Below, one piece after another: positions 28,488 to 37,018 of a stretch of DNA of 64,000 nucleotides. The DNA comes from Xanthomonas maliensis (lineage in GTDB: Bacteria > Pseudomonadota > Gammaproteobacteria > Xanthomonadales > Xanthomonadaceae). The stretch spans positions 1 to 64,000 of the forward strand of contig NZ_NSET01000049.1 in assembly GCF_009192945.1 (NCBI RefSeq). Reading direction: 5' to 3'. Numbering within the stretch: the stretch's first letter is position 1; each line of letters starts with the position of its first letter. Under the pieces are notes generated by a model. It saw only the letters and a program-made list of their open reading frames with translations. It was not told the origin of the DNA and made no database searches. A program made the translations under genes and the position numbers.

Positions 28488-28910
28488 TCAGCCCTGCAGA
28501 CGACGCCCCTGCGCATCCAGCACCGGTTCGCCATCTTCCTTGACGAAGCCGCTGGTGGCCGGTGGCAGCAGGTCCAGCACCCGTTCGGAGGGGCGGCATA
28601 GCCGGGTACCCAACGGCGTACGCACGAACGGCCGGTTGATCAGGATCGGATGGGCGAGCATGGCCGCGAGCAGGTCGGCCTCCGTGCGCGCGGCGTCGTC
28701 CAGCGCCAGTTCGCGATAAAGCGCTTCCTTCTGCCGAATCGCCGCACGGACCGACAGTCCCGCATCGACGATCCATGCCTGCAGTTCTGCGGGCGTCGGC
28801 GGCTGCTCCAGGTAAGGAATGATCTGCGGCTCGATGCCGACATGGCGAATCAACGCCAGGGTATTGCGGGAGGTGCCGCAGGCGGGGTTATGCAGGATGA
28901 CGGCATGCAT
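28488..28910 (-). CDS. arsC: Arsenate reductase (glutaredoxin-dependent) ArsC
   Basis: Reduces arsenate to arsenite using glutathione and glutaredoxin. The 140-residue protein resembles the plasmid R773 ArsC closely: LHNPACGTSRNTLALIRHVG with catalytic Cys11, IIPYLEQPPTPAEL, VRAAIRQKEALYRELAL and HPILINRPFVRTPLGTRLCR, which includes the Arg residues that bind the oxyanion. No arsR, arsB or acr3 gene is nearby, so arsenite export must be encoded elsewhere. Confidence 0.95.
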   Translation of the reverse strand: MHAVILHNPACGTSRNTLALIRHVGIEPQIIPYLEQPPTPAELQAWIVDAGLSVRAAIRQKEALYRELALDDAARTEADLLAAMLAHPILINRPFVRTPLGTRLCRPSERVLDLLPPATSGFVKEDGEPVLDAQGRRLQG

Positions 28911-29318
28911 GGGTGGACTCGGAGGCAGCCGCGACCTGCGGCAAGGCGGGCATGGTAGACCGCCGCGCTGCCACCATGCGCCGGCGTTCTGCTCGCTCCA
29001 TGCACGCTTCCCGACCGCGGGCAGGCTACCGGGCAATAGCGCCAGCCAGAGCGGGCACGGGCGTGCGGCATTGCGCAGCGGGTACGGGCGTTGGGGCTCC
29101 AGAAGGTCGGCTCAGGCCGAATTTCGAAATCACGTGAAATGCAAGCACATCAATTCTTCGTGCGGGCCTCGACTTCGCTTCATGCACAGCGTCATGTCAA
29201 AAAATTGACGAATTGCACATATTCATGTTTCAGTCATGTCTAGATTGCGTTGGAAGGATCCCCCGATACGCCGGCTACCTCGGCGTTTTTCCCCTGTAGG
29301 ACTCAAGGAAACCCAGTG
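28911..29318 (+). promoter_or_regulatory. Intergenic region upstream of the secreted-protein pair
   Basis: No gene is seen in these 408 bases. Around 29191-29240 there is a short AT-rich island containing GTCAA-AAAA-TTGAC (29196-29209), a TTGACG that could be a -35 (29205-29210), and two copies of GTCATGTC (29191-29198, 29233-29240). No good -10 is found at standard spacing. This is the likely promoter area of the gene starting at 29319. Confidence 0.35.
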
Positions 29319-29732
29319 ATGAAGAGCCTTCGCACGCCCGGATGGGCGCTATCCGGCCTGTTGTGCCTTGCCTGCCTGCCAGCCGTGGCCGCGGCGCAGG
29401 AAACGACCACCGCCTCCAAGGTCGGCATCGATCCGGTGACCGGCAAACTGCGTCCCCTCACCGCCGCCGAAAGCGCCGCCCTCGATCAGCAGGCGGCCGC
29501 CCCGGCGGGTTCGGCCGCACGCAGCGCCAACCGCCCGGCGCTTCCGCAGACCGAGGCCGCCGCCCGCGCCAGCGAGCGCCGCCTGCCCAATGGCACCGTC
29601 GCCCGCAAGATGCCGCTCAGCCAGATGAGCTCACTGACGGCGACCCGCCAGGCCGATGGCGGCCTGGTCATCGAGCACGAGGACGAGACCGGATCTGCCC
29701 ACACCGAGCACGGAGCGCTGCCGCATGAATAA
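29319..29732 (+). CDS. Small secreted protein of unknown function
   Basis: A 137-residue protein I do not recognise by family. It has a Sec signal peptide (WALSGLLCLACLPAVAAAQE). A short motif VGIDPVTGKLRPLTAAESAA follows, then an Ala-rich stretch (residues about 55-90), then RRLPNGTVARKMPLSQMSSL and DGGLVIEHEDETGSAHTEHG. The mature part has no Cys and is acidic near its end. Its last 8 bases overlap the start of the metalloprotease-like gene, so they are translationally coupled; a propeptide-like, inhibitor or chaperone role is conceivable but unproven. Confidence 0.75.
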   Translation: MKSLRTPGWALSGLLCLACLPAVAAAQETTTASKVGIDPVTGKLRPLTAAESAALDQQAAAPAGSAARSANRPALPQTEAAARASERRLPNGTVARKMPLSQMSSLTATRQADGGLVIEHEDETGSAHTEHGALPHE

Positions 29733-31383
29733 GTCCCTGTTGCTGCTGTCCCTGGGCGTGGCCGCCGCCTTGGCGCCACTGCACGCGTCGGCTGCCAATC
29801 TCACCCTGATCAACGGCGACGCCGGCACCACCGTCGGCCTCAACGACGCGACCCCGGTGGCGCCACTGGGCGGCAATCCCGGCCGCAGCGTCGGCGAGCA
29901 ACGCCGTATCGCCTACCAATACGCGATGGACCTGTGGGGCGCGGTGCTGCAAAGCAATGTCGAGATCAAGGTCTACGCCTCGTTCGCCCGGCTCTCCTGC
30001 ACTGCCACCGGCGGCACGCTGGGCCAGGCCGGACCGAACTGGATCGTCAACGACTTCCCCGGCGCCAAGCCCAATACGCTGTACCCCTCGGCGCTGGGCG
30101 ACGCGATCGCCGGCCAGGACCTGGTGCCCGATCCGAACGATCCGGCCGACGTGTTCTCGCAGTTCAATGGCGATCTCGGCAAGCCGGATTGCCTGTCCGG
30201 TTCGGGTTGGTATCTGGGCCTGGACGGCAAGACGCCGCAGGGACAGATCAACTTCCTCAATGTGGTCATGCACGAGATCGGCCACGGTCTGGGTGCGGCA
30301 GGATTCCTCAACAAGACCACCGGCCAGTTGGGACTGGGCAGTAACCTCACCGACGTCTACACCTCGCAAGCGTTCGACAACGTGCAGAACAAGCGCTTCG
30401 ACGACCCCAGCATGACCGATGCATTGCGCGCCGAAGCGATGCGCACGCCTGGCCGCACGGTCTGGGCCGGCAGTCGGGTCAATCGCGAGGCCGCCCTGAT
30501 CCTGGATCCGCGCACGCTGCTGCGGGTCACCGCTCCGGCCAGCGCCGCCGGCAAGTTCGAGGTCGGCTTTGCCGATTTCGGCCCGCCGGCCACGCCGGCG
30601 AACTTCCCGGCAAAAACAATCGTGCTCGTCGACGACGGCGTCGCTGCGGCTTCTGCCAGCGATGGCTGCGAGACGCCGTTCGTCAACGCAGCCGCCGTGG
30701 CCGGCAAGGTCGCGCTGATCGATCGCGGCACCTGCGCCTTTGCGGTCAAGGCCAAGAACGCCCAGCTCAACGGCGCTGTCGGCGTGATCATCGCCAACAA
30801 CACCGGTGGCGTGCAGACGATGGGCAATGCCGCACCGCCGATCACCGACATCACCATTCCGGCCGTGATGGTCTCGCAGGCCGATGGCGCGCGGTTGAAG
30901 AGCAGCACTGCCGTGGTCGCTGCGCTGTACGAGGATCCGGAGCTGCTGCAGGGCACCGATGGCCAAGGCCGCACGCGCCTGTACGCGCCCACCGTGGTCG
31001 CCGGTGGCTCGACGTTCTCGCACTTCGACACCGATCTGCAGCCCAATGCGCTGATGGAGCCGTTCGATACGCCCGAAGTGCAGGCCCAGCTCAATGTCGA
31101 CCTGACCCCGGCGCTGTTTGCCGATATCGGCTGGACCCTCAACCGCGGGCTGGCCAAGCTCGGCAGCTGCAGCACGCTGGTACCGACGCTGGAAACCGGC
31201 GGATTGATTCCCGGCGCCAATGTCTCGGCCGAGAGCAATCTGTGCAAGACCCAGAATCCGGGCAACCGACTGGGCTATCTCACCTGCATGAACGACCATA
31301 TCAGCGCGCTGGAATCGCAGGGTGCCATCAGCCGGCTGCAACAGGCTTCGGTGTTCCTGTGTGCGACCAAGGTGCGGCCATAA
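29725..31383 (+). CDS. Exported PA-domain protein, metalloprotease-like
   Basis: A 552-residue exported protein with signal peptide (LLLLSLGVAAALAPLHASA). The first domain carries VMHEIGHGLGAAGF, an HExxH zinc motif (His183-His187) followed by Gly at the HxxGxx spacing. The third metzincin ligand (expected His or Asp) is Gly here. A protease-associated (PA) domain follows at about 285-410 (GKVALIDRGTCAFAVKAKNA, GVIIANNTGG), after which SHFDTDLQPNALMEPFDT returns to the catalytic-like domain. Paired Cys residues near the C-terminus suggest disulfides. It is probably secreted; peptidase activity is likely but not certain given the altered motif. Confidence 0.8.
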   Translation: MNKSLLLLSLGVAAALAPLHASAANLTLINGDAGTTVGLNDATPVAPLGGNPGRSVGEQRRIAYQYAMDLWGAVLQSNVEIKVYASFARLSCTATGGTLGQAGPNWIVNDFPGAKPNTLYPSALGDAIAGQDLVPDPNDPADVFSQFNGDLGKPDCLSGSGWYLGLDGKTPQGQINFLNVVMHEIGHGLGAAGFLNKTTGQLGLGSNLTDVYTSQAFDNVQNKRFDDPSMTDALRAEAMRTPGRTVWAGSRVNREAALILDPRTLLRVTAPASAAGKFEVGFADFGPPATPANFPAKTIVLVDDGVAAASASDGCETPFVNAAAVAGKVALIDRGTCAFAVKAKNAQLNGAVGVIIANNTGGVQTMGNAAPPITDITIPAVMVSQADGARLKSSTAVVAALYEDPELLQGTDGQGRTRLYAPTVVAGGSTFSHFDTDLQPNALMEPFDTPEVQAQLNVDLTPALFADIGWTLNRGLAKLGSCSTLVPTLETGGLIPGANVSAESNLCKTQNPGNRLGYLTCMNDHISALESQGAISRLQQASVFLCATKVRP

Positions 31384-31412
31384 GGTCTGGCCCACGCACT
31401 GGGCCATGAGCG

Positions 31413-31442
31413 AACGGCGCCGTCATGGCGCCGTTTTCTTTG
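31413..31442 (+). terminator. Intrinsic terminator after the PA-domain gene
   Basis: AACGGCGCC-gtcat-GGCGCCGTT (31413-31421, 31427-31435) followed by TTCTTTGGG gives a 9-bp stem with a T-rich tail, 30 bases after the stop. Confidence 0.85.
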
Positions 31443-31566
31443 GGTCCGCCATCCGCCGCTGACATGCCGACGGCGGACAGGCGCGTCATGTCAGTGCCGG
31501 TCGGCTCGCGACATCCCCCGCCCTGCTTCGCAACGCCTGCCATGTGCGACGCAGCGGCACCGAGGA

Positions 31567-32745
31567 TCACGCCTGCGCGGCAGGCGGCAGACCGAACACG
31601 TCGCGCAGATAACGCAGGTAGCCCTCGTCCTCGCACATGCTCTTGCCCGGCGAATCGCTGAGCTTGGCAACCGGCTGGCCATTGCAGCGGACCATCTTGA
31701 TGACGATCTGCAGCGGCGTCGGCCCCAGGTCGTTGGTCAGACTGGTGCCGACGCCAAATGCCAGCCGGCATCGGGTGTGGAAATGCGCGTACAGGCGCAT
31801 GACCTTGTCGATGTTCAATCCATCGCTGAACACCAAGACCTTGCTGCGCGGATCGATCCGGTGCGCCTGCAGATGCGCGATCACCCGCTCGCCCCAATGG
31901 AACGGGTCGCCCGAATCGTGGCGCATGCCATCGAACAGCTTGCAGAAGTACAGGTCGAAATCGCGCAGGAAGGCCTCCAGTCCGACCACGTCCGACAAGG
32001 CAATGCCGAGATCGCCGCGATACTCGCGCGCCCACGATTCCAGTGCGGCGACCTGCGAATCACGCAGCCGCGGCCCCAATGCCTGGAAAGCCTGCAGATA
32101 CTCGTGGGCCATGGTGCCCAGCGGAGTCAGTCCGAGGTGCTTGGCGAAGTAGACATTGCTGGTGCCGACGAACTGCTCGCCCAGACCGCTGCGCAGCAGC
32201 GGCAGCAACTCGCCATGCCACTGCCGCGAGTAGCGTCGGCGCGTGCCGTAGTCGGCGATGCTGCAGGCCGCCGGCATGCCGCGCAGGTGCTGGATCTTCT
32301 CGGCCAGGCGACTGCGGCCTTCCTCGAAATCCGGCGCCGAGGTATTGCGGAACCAGACCTCGTTGATGATCGCCAGCAGCGGCACCTCGAACAGGATGGT
32401 GTGCAGCCACGGCCCCTGGATGCGCAACTCGATCTCGCCGGCGGCGACCGTCGAGGCCGATAGCTGCAAATACTTGCGATCCAGGTGGAACAACGCCAGG
32501 AAGTCGGCGAAATCCGGCTTGATGAAGCGCAGGCTGCGCAGATAGTCGACTTCATCCTCGCGCAACCGCAGCCGGCACAGCGCATCGATCTCGTGCGAGA
32601 TCTCATCGAGGAATTGCGCCAGATCCACTCCGGGCGTGCGGCACTTGAAGCGGTATTCGACCTGCGCGGCGGGATGCTGATGCAGCACCGCCTGCATCAT
32701 GGTGAATTTGTACAGATCGGTGTCGAGCAAGGAATGGATGATCAT
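31567..32745 (-). CDS. pncB: Nicotinate phosphoribosyltransferase
   Basis: Converts nicotinate and PRPP to nicotinate mononucleotide in NAD salvage. The 392-residue protein starts [20 protein letters not shown] (the conserved S-L-L-D-T-D-L-Y-K motif) and has [40 protein letters not shown] with the phosphorylated His in the following AHEYLQAF, and [19 protein letters not shown]. The length is typical. It is a single gene; the next upstream gene on its strand starts an unrelated polysaccharide cluster. Confidence 0.98.
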   Translation of the reverse strand: MIIHSLLDTDLYKFTMMQAVLHQHPAAQVEYRFKCRTPGVDLAQFLDEISHEIDALCRLRLREDEVDYLRSLRFIKPDFADFLALFHLDRKYLQLSASTVAAGEIELRIQGPWLHTILFEVPLLAIINEVWFRNTSAPDFEEGRSRLAEKIQHLRGMPAACSIADYGTRRRYSRQWHGELLPLLRSGLGEQFVGTSNVYFAKHLGLTPLGTMAHEYLQAFQALGPRLRDSQVAALESWAREYRGDLGIALSDVVGLEAFLRDFDLYFCKLFDGMRHDSGDPFHWGERVIAHLQAHRIDPRSKVLVFSDGLNIDKVMRLYAHFHTRCRLAFGVGTSLTNDLGPTPLQIVIKMVRCNGQPVAKLSDSPGKSMCEDEGYLRYLRDVFGLPPAAQA

Positions 32746-32848
32746 GCCGACCGATTATGCCCGCGGCGTCGGATGCACCGTGAGTGCGCGCCGGCAAGCG
32801 GTGTCGGCCACGGCGCCGCAGCGCCGCCGTTGCTGCGGCCGGCAGTCC

Positions 32849-33817
32849 TCAGCGAGCCAGCACCTGCTGCGCCGGCTTGCCCTGCACGGTGAAGTCGCTG
32901 TCCTCGCTGCCACCGGCCTTGGGATCGGTATACCAGCACCACAGGGCGATCCCGGCCATGCCATGGGCCTGCAACACCTGCCGCCATTGCCGCAGGACCT
33001 GCAACTGCAGGCCGGTATCGACCTGTGCCGCGCGCTGCTCCGGGCTCTCCCAGGGTGCGGCCAGGCTGCCGCGCGCCGAGCGCAGACCCAACTCGGCCAC
33101 CCAGACCGGCTTGCCCACGCGCTGGCCCAACTGCTGCAATCGTTGCGCGGCGGCGGTCATTTCGGCGCTGCGGGTATCGCGCGCATCGGACAGGCGGGGA
33201 TACAGGCTGGTCCCCACCGCATCGAACAGCGACCAATAGGGAAATGTTTCGGCATGCTCCATGCCGTCGGCCACATACAGCAGCGGGCCGTGGTAGACAG
33301 CGCGCACCGCTGCCACCAATGCCGGCCATTGCGGGGCGCTTTGCAGCTGGCGCAATTCGGTGCCGACCACCAACGCCTGCGCCTGCTGCTGCTGCGCGAC
33401 CTGGGCCAGCGACAGCAGCGCACGCTGGTACGCAGCGAACCAGGCCGCCTGATCGCTGGGCGCGGCGTCGCCGGCCCAATGGCCGGGAATCCACAGATGC
33501 ACCTTCAAGACCGGCTGCAGGCCGGCCGCGCGCGCCTGCTGCAAGGCCGCACGCATGTCTTCCACGCGGCTGTCGCTGCCCAGCACTGGATCGTTGGACT
33601 GCGGGGTTGCCTGCCAGACGAAGGCCACCAGCAACGCCCGACTGGCCCCGCTGTCGGCCAAGTCCTGTAACGAGCGCGCCGCCGCGGCGCTGCCCCAGGG
33701 CGCGTCGGCCGAGACCTTGACATTGGCCCCCATCCAGGTCGGCGCGGCGGCACGGCAGCCATTGGCCATCAGGCAGGCCCCGAGCAACAGCAGGACGATT
33801 AGCGCACGTCCGGACAT
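32849..33817 (-). CDS. GH113-like glycoside hydrolase lipoprotein of the EPS cluster
   Basis: A 322-residue protein with a lipoprotein-type signal (LLLLGACLMANGC, Cys21) and a TIM-barrel-like body resembling GH113/GH5-type mannanase folds. The segments are LLVAFVWQATPQSNDP, AAGLQPVLKVHLWIPGHWAG, ALVVGTELRQLQ (candidate acid/base Glu), VGTSLYPRLSD, PVWVAELGLRSARG (candidate nucleophile Glu) and GIALWCWYTDPKAGGSEDSD. It is the last of four genes with a polysaccharide synthase; a polymer-trimming or length-control role is inferred, as for periplasmic hydrolases in other synthase-dependent systems. It overlaps the preceding gene by 19 bases. Confidence 0.75.
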   Translation of the reverse strand: MSGRALIVLLLLGACLMANGCRAAAPTWMGANVKVSADAPWGSAAAARSLQDLADSGASRALLVAFVWQATPQSNDPVLGSDSRVEDMRAALQQARAAGLQPVLKVHLWIPGHWAGDAAPSDQAAWFAAYQRALLSLAQVAQQQQAQALVVGTELRQLQSAPQWPALVAAVRAVYHGPLLYVADGMEHAETFPYWSLFDAVGTSLYPRLSDARDTRSAEMTAAAQRLQQLGQRVGKPVWVAELGLRSARGSLAAPWESPEQRAAQVDTGLQLQVLRQWRQVLQAHGMAGIALWCWYTDPKAGGSEDSDFTVQGKPAQQVLAR

Positions 33818-35151
33818 GCCTGCGATCCCTGAGCGGCCGTCAGCGTCGACGCCTGAACGCAGTGCGCCAGCGACGCGCCCGCCGTGCCGACGCTGGGTGA
33901 CGCTGCACCGACCGCCATGGTTTGGACTGCATCGGCGGCGACCACTGGCAGTGCGCTGGGCAACCGGCTGTCGGCGACGGACGCAGCCTCGCCAGGCGCC
34001 GCTGGTTGCACGTCCGCGCGGGCGTCAACGGTCTGCGACAGCGCCTGCTCCTCGAGCGGCATCGATCGCCAGCCCGTGCCCCAACCCTGCGGCTGCACCC
34101 AGGCCGCGCCCAGCAGGCCGAGCGCCAGCAGGCCGGCCGCCTGCACGCGCTGATCCGGCAGCAACGCCCGCAGCAGCAGCGCCGCCGGCACCCACAACAA
34201 CACCAGCGCATCGAAGCCCGCCCAACCGAACACGAACGACACCGCGGCCGCACTGACCACCGTGCCGACACTGGCGAGCACACCGCGCGCCAGCACGCCG
34301 CTGCGGCAGCGCGCGACCAACAGCAACAACGGGAAACCGGCCAATGCCGCCACCGCCCAACGCAGGGCCGGTGCCCAGTCACTGCCCTGCGCCGCCAACG
34401 GCAGCGGTAGCGGATGGCTGCCCTCGGCCAGGCTCGCCAGTGTCGGCCACGGCGCATTGAAGACGGTCAGATTGACGTAGGCCCAGATGCCGAACAGGAA
34501 CACCACCGGCAGGTAGCACACCAGATAGAACGAACCCGGCGCCTTGCGCAGCATCTGCGGCGGCATCACCAGCAGCAGCCAGGGCGCGATCATCGTCGAC
34601 AGCGCCAACGTCTGGACATCCAGGCACAGCAGCACGCATAGCCAGCCGGCGATGCGCAAGTAGGTGAACGCCTCCACCGGCACCTGCAGACGACGCAGGG
34701 TGCGACACAGCCCATAGAACGCCAGCAGGCCGACCGACTGGCTACCACCGGCGGCGATCGGCAGCAGGAACAGCGGATTGCAGCCGACCAACAGCGTCAA
34801 GCCGCTGGCCCAGCCGCGACCGAACACGCCGGCCAAGTCGCGCCAGAGCAGCGACAGGAACATCGCATTGGCGGCAACGGCGATCAGCGGCCACACCGGT
34901 ACCGGCGCGGCCCATCGCTGCATCACCCACTCCACCGCCCACGACAACAGGCCGCCGGCTGGCAATCCGGTCACCGGCGCCGCGCTCGCCACCGGCGTGG
35001 CGAGCGATGGCGCCAGCAACGGCTGGCTGAGCAGCGACAGCGCGACGAGCGCCAGCAGGAATGCCGGCAGCCCGCTGTGGCGCTGCGCCAGCGCGGGCTC
35101 AGTCTTCGAGCGCGGCGCGGCGCTCTTCTTCCATGTGCTTGCTGATGCCAT
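33799..35151 (-). CDS. Polytopic membrane protein of the EPS cluster
   Basis: A 450-residue integral membrane protein that I do not assign to a named family. Roughly ten hydrophobic segments run from about residue 30 to 350 (LPAFLLALVALSLLSQPLLA, LLVGCNPLFLLPIAAGG, GWLCVLLCLDVQTLALSTMI, LVCYLPVVFLFGIWAYVNLT, FDALVLLWVPAALLLRALL). A probably periplasmic Ala-rich tail of about 90 residues with a terminal Cys pair follows. The start at 35151 overlaps the end of the synthase gene by 53 bases, which is long; no later Met gives the first membrane segment. Placement suggests assistance to polymer synthesis or export. Confidence 0.75.
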   Translation of the reverse strand: MASASTWKKSAAPRSKTEPALAQRHSGLPAFLLALVALSLLSQPLLAPSLATPVASAAPVTGLPAGGLLSWAVEWVMQRWAAPVPVWPLIAVAANAMFLSLLWRDLAGVFGRGWASGLTLLVGCNPLFLLPIAAGGSQSVGLLAFYGLCRTLRRLQVPVEAFTYLRIAGWLCVLLCLDVQTLALSTMIAPWLLLVMPPQMLRKAPGSFYLVCYLPVVFLFGIWAYVNLTVFNAPWPTLASLAEGSHPLPLPLAAQGSDWAPALRWAVAALAGFPLLLLVARCRSGVLARGVLASVGTVVSAAAVSFVFGWAGFDALVLLWVPAALLLRALLPDQRVQAAGLLALGLLGAAWVQPQGWGTGWRSMPLEEQALSQTVDARADVQPAAPGEAASVADSRLPSALPVVAADAVQTMAVGAASPSVGTAGASLAHCVQASTLTAAQGSQACPDVR

Positions 35152-37006
35152 GCGTGGTCTTCTCCCAGTAGAACGGATTGCGGATCAACTGCCACAGGCC
35201 CTTGTAGGCCGCGATCGATTGCAGCAACCAATAGAACGGCACCGTCAGCGCGTAAGGCGCCAACTTGAAGTAGTCGCGCTTGAATGCAGCGACCAGGGTG
35301 ATATAGATGAAGAACGCATTGGCCAGCAGCAGATTGACCAGCGACAAGGTGGCCAGCCAGGGCGGGAAGAAGCGATCGAAGGCCGACGTGCCGGTTGCCA
35401 TCCAGACCGCGTACAAGGCCCACAGCACCGGCACGCCGAGCGCAGTGAAGAAGCCGCCGCCGATGAAGAACTGGAATCCCCAGAAGCCCTTGAACCCGGT
35501 GCTGCGGTACAGGTGCAGCGGGTCGCGCATGTGCACCAGCCAGGTCTGCATATAGCCCTTGAGCCAGCGCGAGCGTTGCCGGATCCAGTTGGGGATGCTG
35601 ACATTGGCCTCTTCGAAGGTGGTGGAATTGACCACGTTGACGCGGTAGCCGTTCTGGATCAGCCGCACGCCGAGGTCGGCATCTTCGGTGACGTTGTACG
35701 GATCCCAGGCGCGCACCTGCCGCAAGACGTCCAGGCGGAAATGATTGGAGGTGCCGCCCAACGGAATCGGGATGCGCAGGTATTCCAACGCCGGCAGGTA
35801 GAAGTCGAACCAGAGCGTGTACTCCAGCGTGAACATCCGCGTCAGCCAGTTTTCGTTGGCGTTGTAGTAGTTCAAGCGCGCCTGGATGCAGACCACGTCC
35901 TGCTCGGCCTTACGGAACGCCGCCACCACCCGCTTGAGCTGATCCGGCTCGGGCTTGTCCTCGGCGTCGTAGATGGTCAGCAATTGTCCACGCGCGAAGT
36001 GCAGCGCGTAGTTGCAAGCCTTGGGCTTGGTCTTCGGTTGCGAAGGCGGAACCCGGATGATCTCGAAGAACGCTTCCAGGCCGAGCTTCTTGGCGGCGTC
36101 GATCGTCTCCAGATCGTCCGCCTCCAGCACCAGCTTCACGTCCAGCTTGCTGATCGGGTAGTCGAGTTTGCGCAAGGCATTGGCCAGGATCGGCAGGACC
36201 TCCGGCTCCTTGTACATCGGCACCAGCACCGTGTAGACCGGCAGGTCGTCGTCGCGCAGGGCGGCCACGTCCGCCTCGGTGACCTTGATGTCGATGCGGT
36301 GGCGCGAACCGAACCACACCAGCAGCAGCTTCAAGCCGAAGGTGGCCAGGAAACCCAGGGCGACGATGACGTTGATGGCGATCAAGGTGGCGACCGGGAA
36401 GACGGCCAGCGCGCTCACCAGCAGCGCTGCCAACGCCCATAGCGTGAACGCTTGCCCGCGCGTGACCACTTGTCGCGCCGAGTGCGTGGGAGCATGGGTG
36501 GCCAACAGGTTCAGGGCATTGTCGGTGAGCTGCTCGTCGGCATAGCGCTGCAGGCTCCAGATGATGTCGAACTTGGCGGTGCCGACGAAGCGCACGTCTT
36601 CGCCATAGTGACTACGCGCCCAGGCGAACACCGCCGGATCCGGGTCGGCCACCGCCAGCACCAGCACGCCGCCCTCGCGCCGCCACGGCAGCAGCAGGCG
36701 CTGCGCGTAGCTCTCCAGATCCGTCGACGCCAACAGGGTCGGATCGGGAGGCTGTTGCACCAGATCGACGAACTGCAGGCCGAAGTGCGCAGCGACGGTG
36801 GCGTAGAAGCGCTGTGCCGGCACCCCGCGCTGGGCCAGGATCACATCGCCCAACCGCGAATTCCAGCGCTGTTGCAGCGCCAACGCGGTACGTAACTGCT
36901 CGTCGCTGATGACGCCGGCGGTGACCAGCGCACGGCCCAACAGGCCACGCTCGCGACCGATGTCCGGTGCCCGTCCCAGCGCGTCCATTTCGCAGGTGAC
37001 TGTCAT
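35099..37006 (-). CDS. Processive GT2 polysaccharide synthase with N-terminal MshEN-like domain
   Basis: A 635-residue inner-membrane glycosyltransferase. Residues about 20-75 (RGLLGRALVTAGVISDEQLR ... RWNSRLGDVILAQRGVPAQR) follow the MshEN/GspE-N pattern LG-x2-L-x3-G-x6-L-x3-L-x2-Q-x6-LG-x2-L-x3-G, a known c-di-GMP-binding module. Two membrane helices (about 185-225) precede a GT-A domain with YTVLVPMYKEPEVLPILANA, LVLEADDLET, TIYDAEDKPEPDQL, VTEDADLGVRL and QRSRWLKGY (about 478): the D, DxD, TED and QxxRW set of processive cellulose-synthase-type enzymes. More membrane helices follow. E. coli NfrB pairs the same modules in the opposite order. The sugar polymerised is unknown. Confidence 0.88.
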   Translation of the reverse strand: MTVTCEMDALGRAPDIGRERGLLGRALVTAGVISDEQLRTALALQQRWNSRLGDVILAQRGVPAQRFYATVAAHFGLQFVDLVQQPPDPTLLASTDLESYAQRLLLPWRREGGVLVLAVADPDPAVFAWARSHYGEDVRFVGTAKFDIIWSLQRYADEQLTDNALNLLATHAPTHSARQVVTRGQAFTLWALAALLVSALAVFPVATLIAINVIVALGFLATFGLKLLLVWFGSRHRIDIKVTEADVAALRDDDLPVYTVLVPMYKEPEVLPILANALRKLDYPISKLDVKLVLEADDLETIDAAKKLGLEAFFEIIRVPPSQPKTKPKACNYALHFARGQLLTIYDAEDKPEPDQLKRVVAAFRKAEQDVVCIQARLNYYNANENWLTRMFTLEYTLWFDFYLPALEYLRIPIPLGGTSNHFRLDVLRQVRAWDPYNVTEDADLGVRLIQNGYRVNVVNSTTFEEANVSIPNWIRQRSRWLKGYMQTWLVHMRDPLHLYRSTGFKGFWGFQFFIGGGFFTALGVPVLWALYAVWMATGTSAFDRFFPPWLATLSLVNLLLANAFFIYITLVAAFKRDYFKLAPYALTVPFYWLLQSIAAYKGLWQLIRNPFYWEKTTHGISKHMEEERRAALED

Positions 37007-37018
37007 GGCTGTCCGTTC

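Noticed and set aside
34778-36442. 554-codon plus-strand frame across the EPS cluster
   Set aside because: Antisense shadow of the GT2 synthase and membrane protein genes, with compositionally biased Gln/Arg-rich translation.
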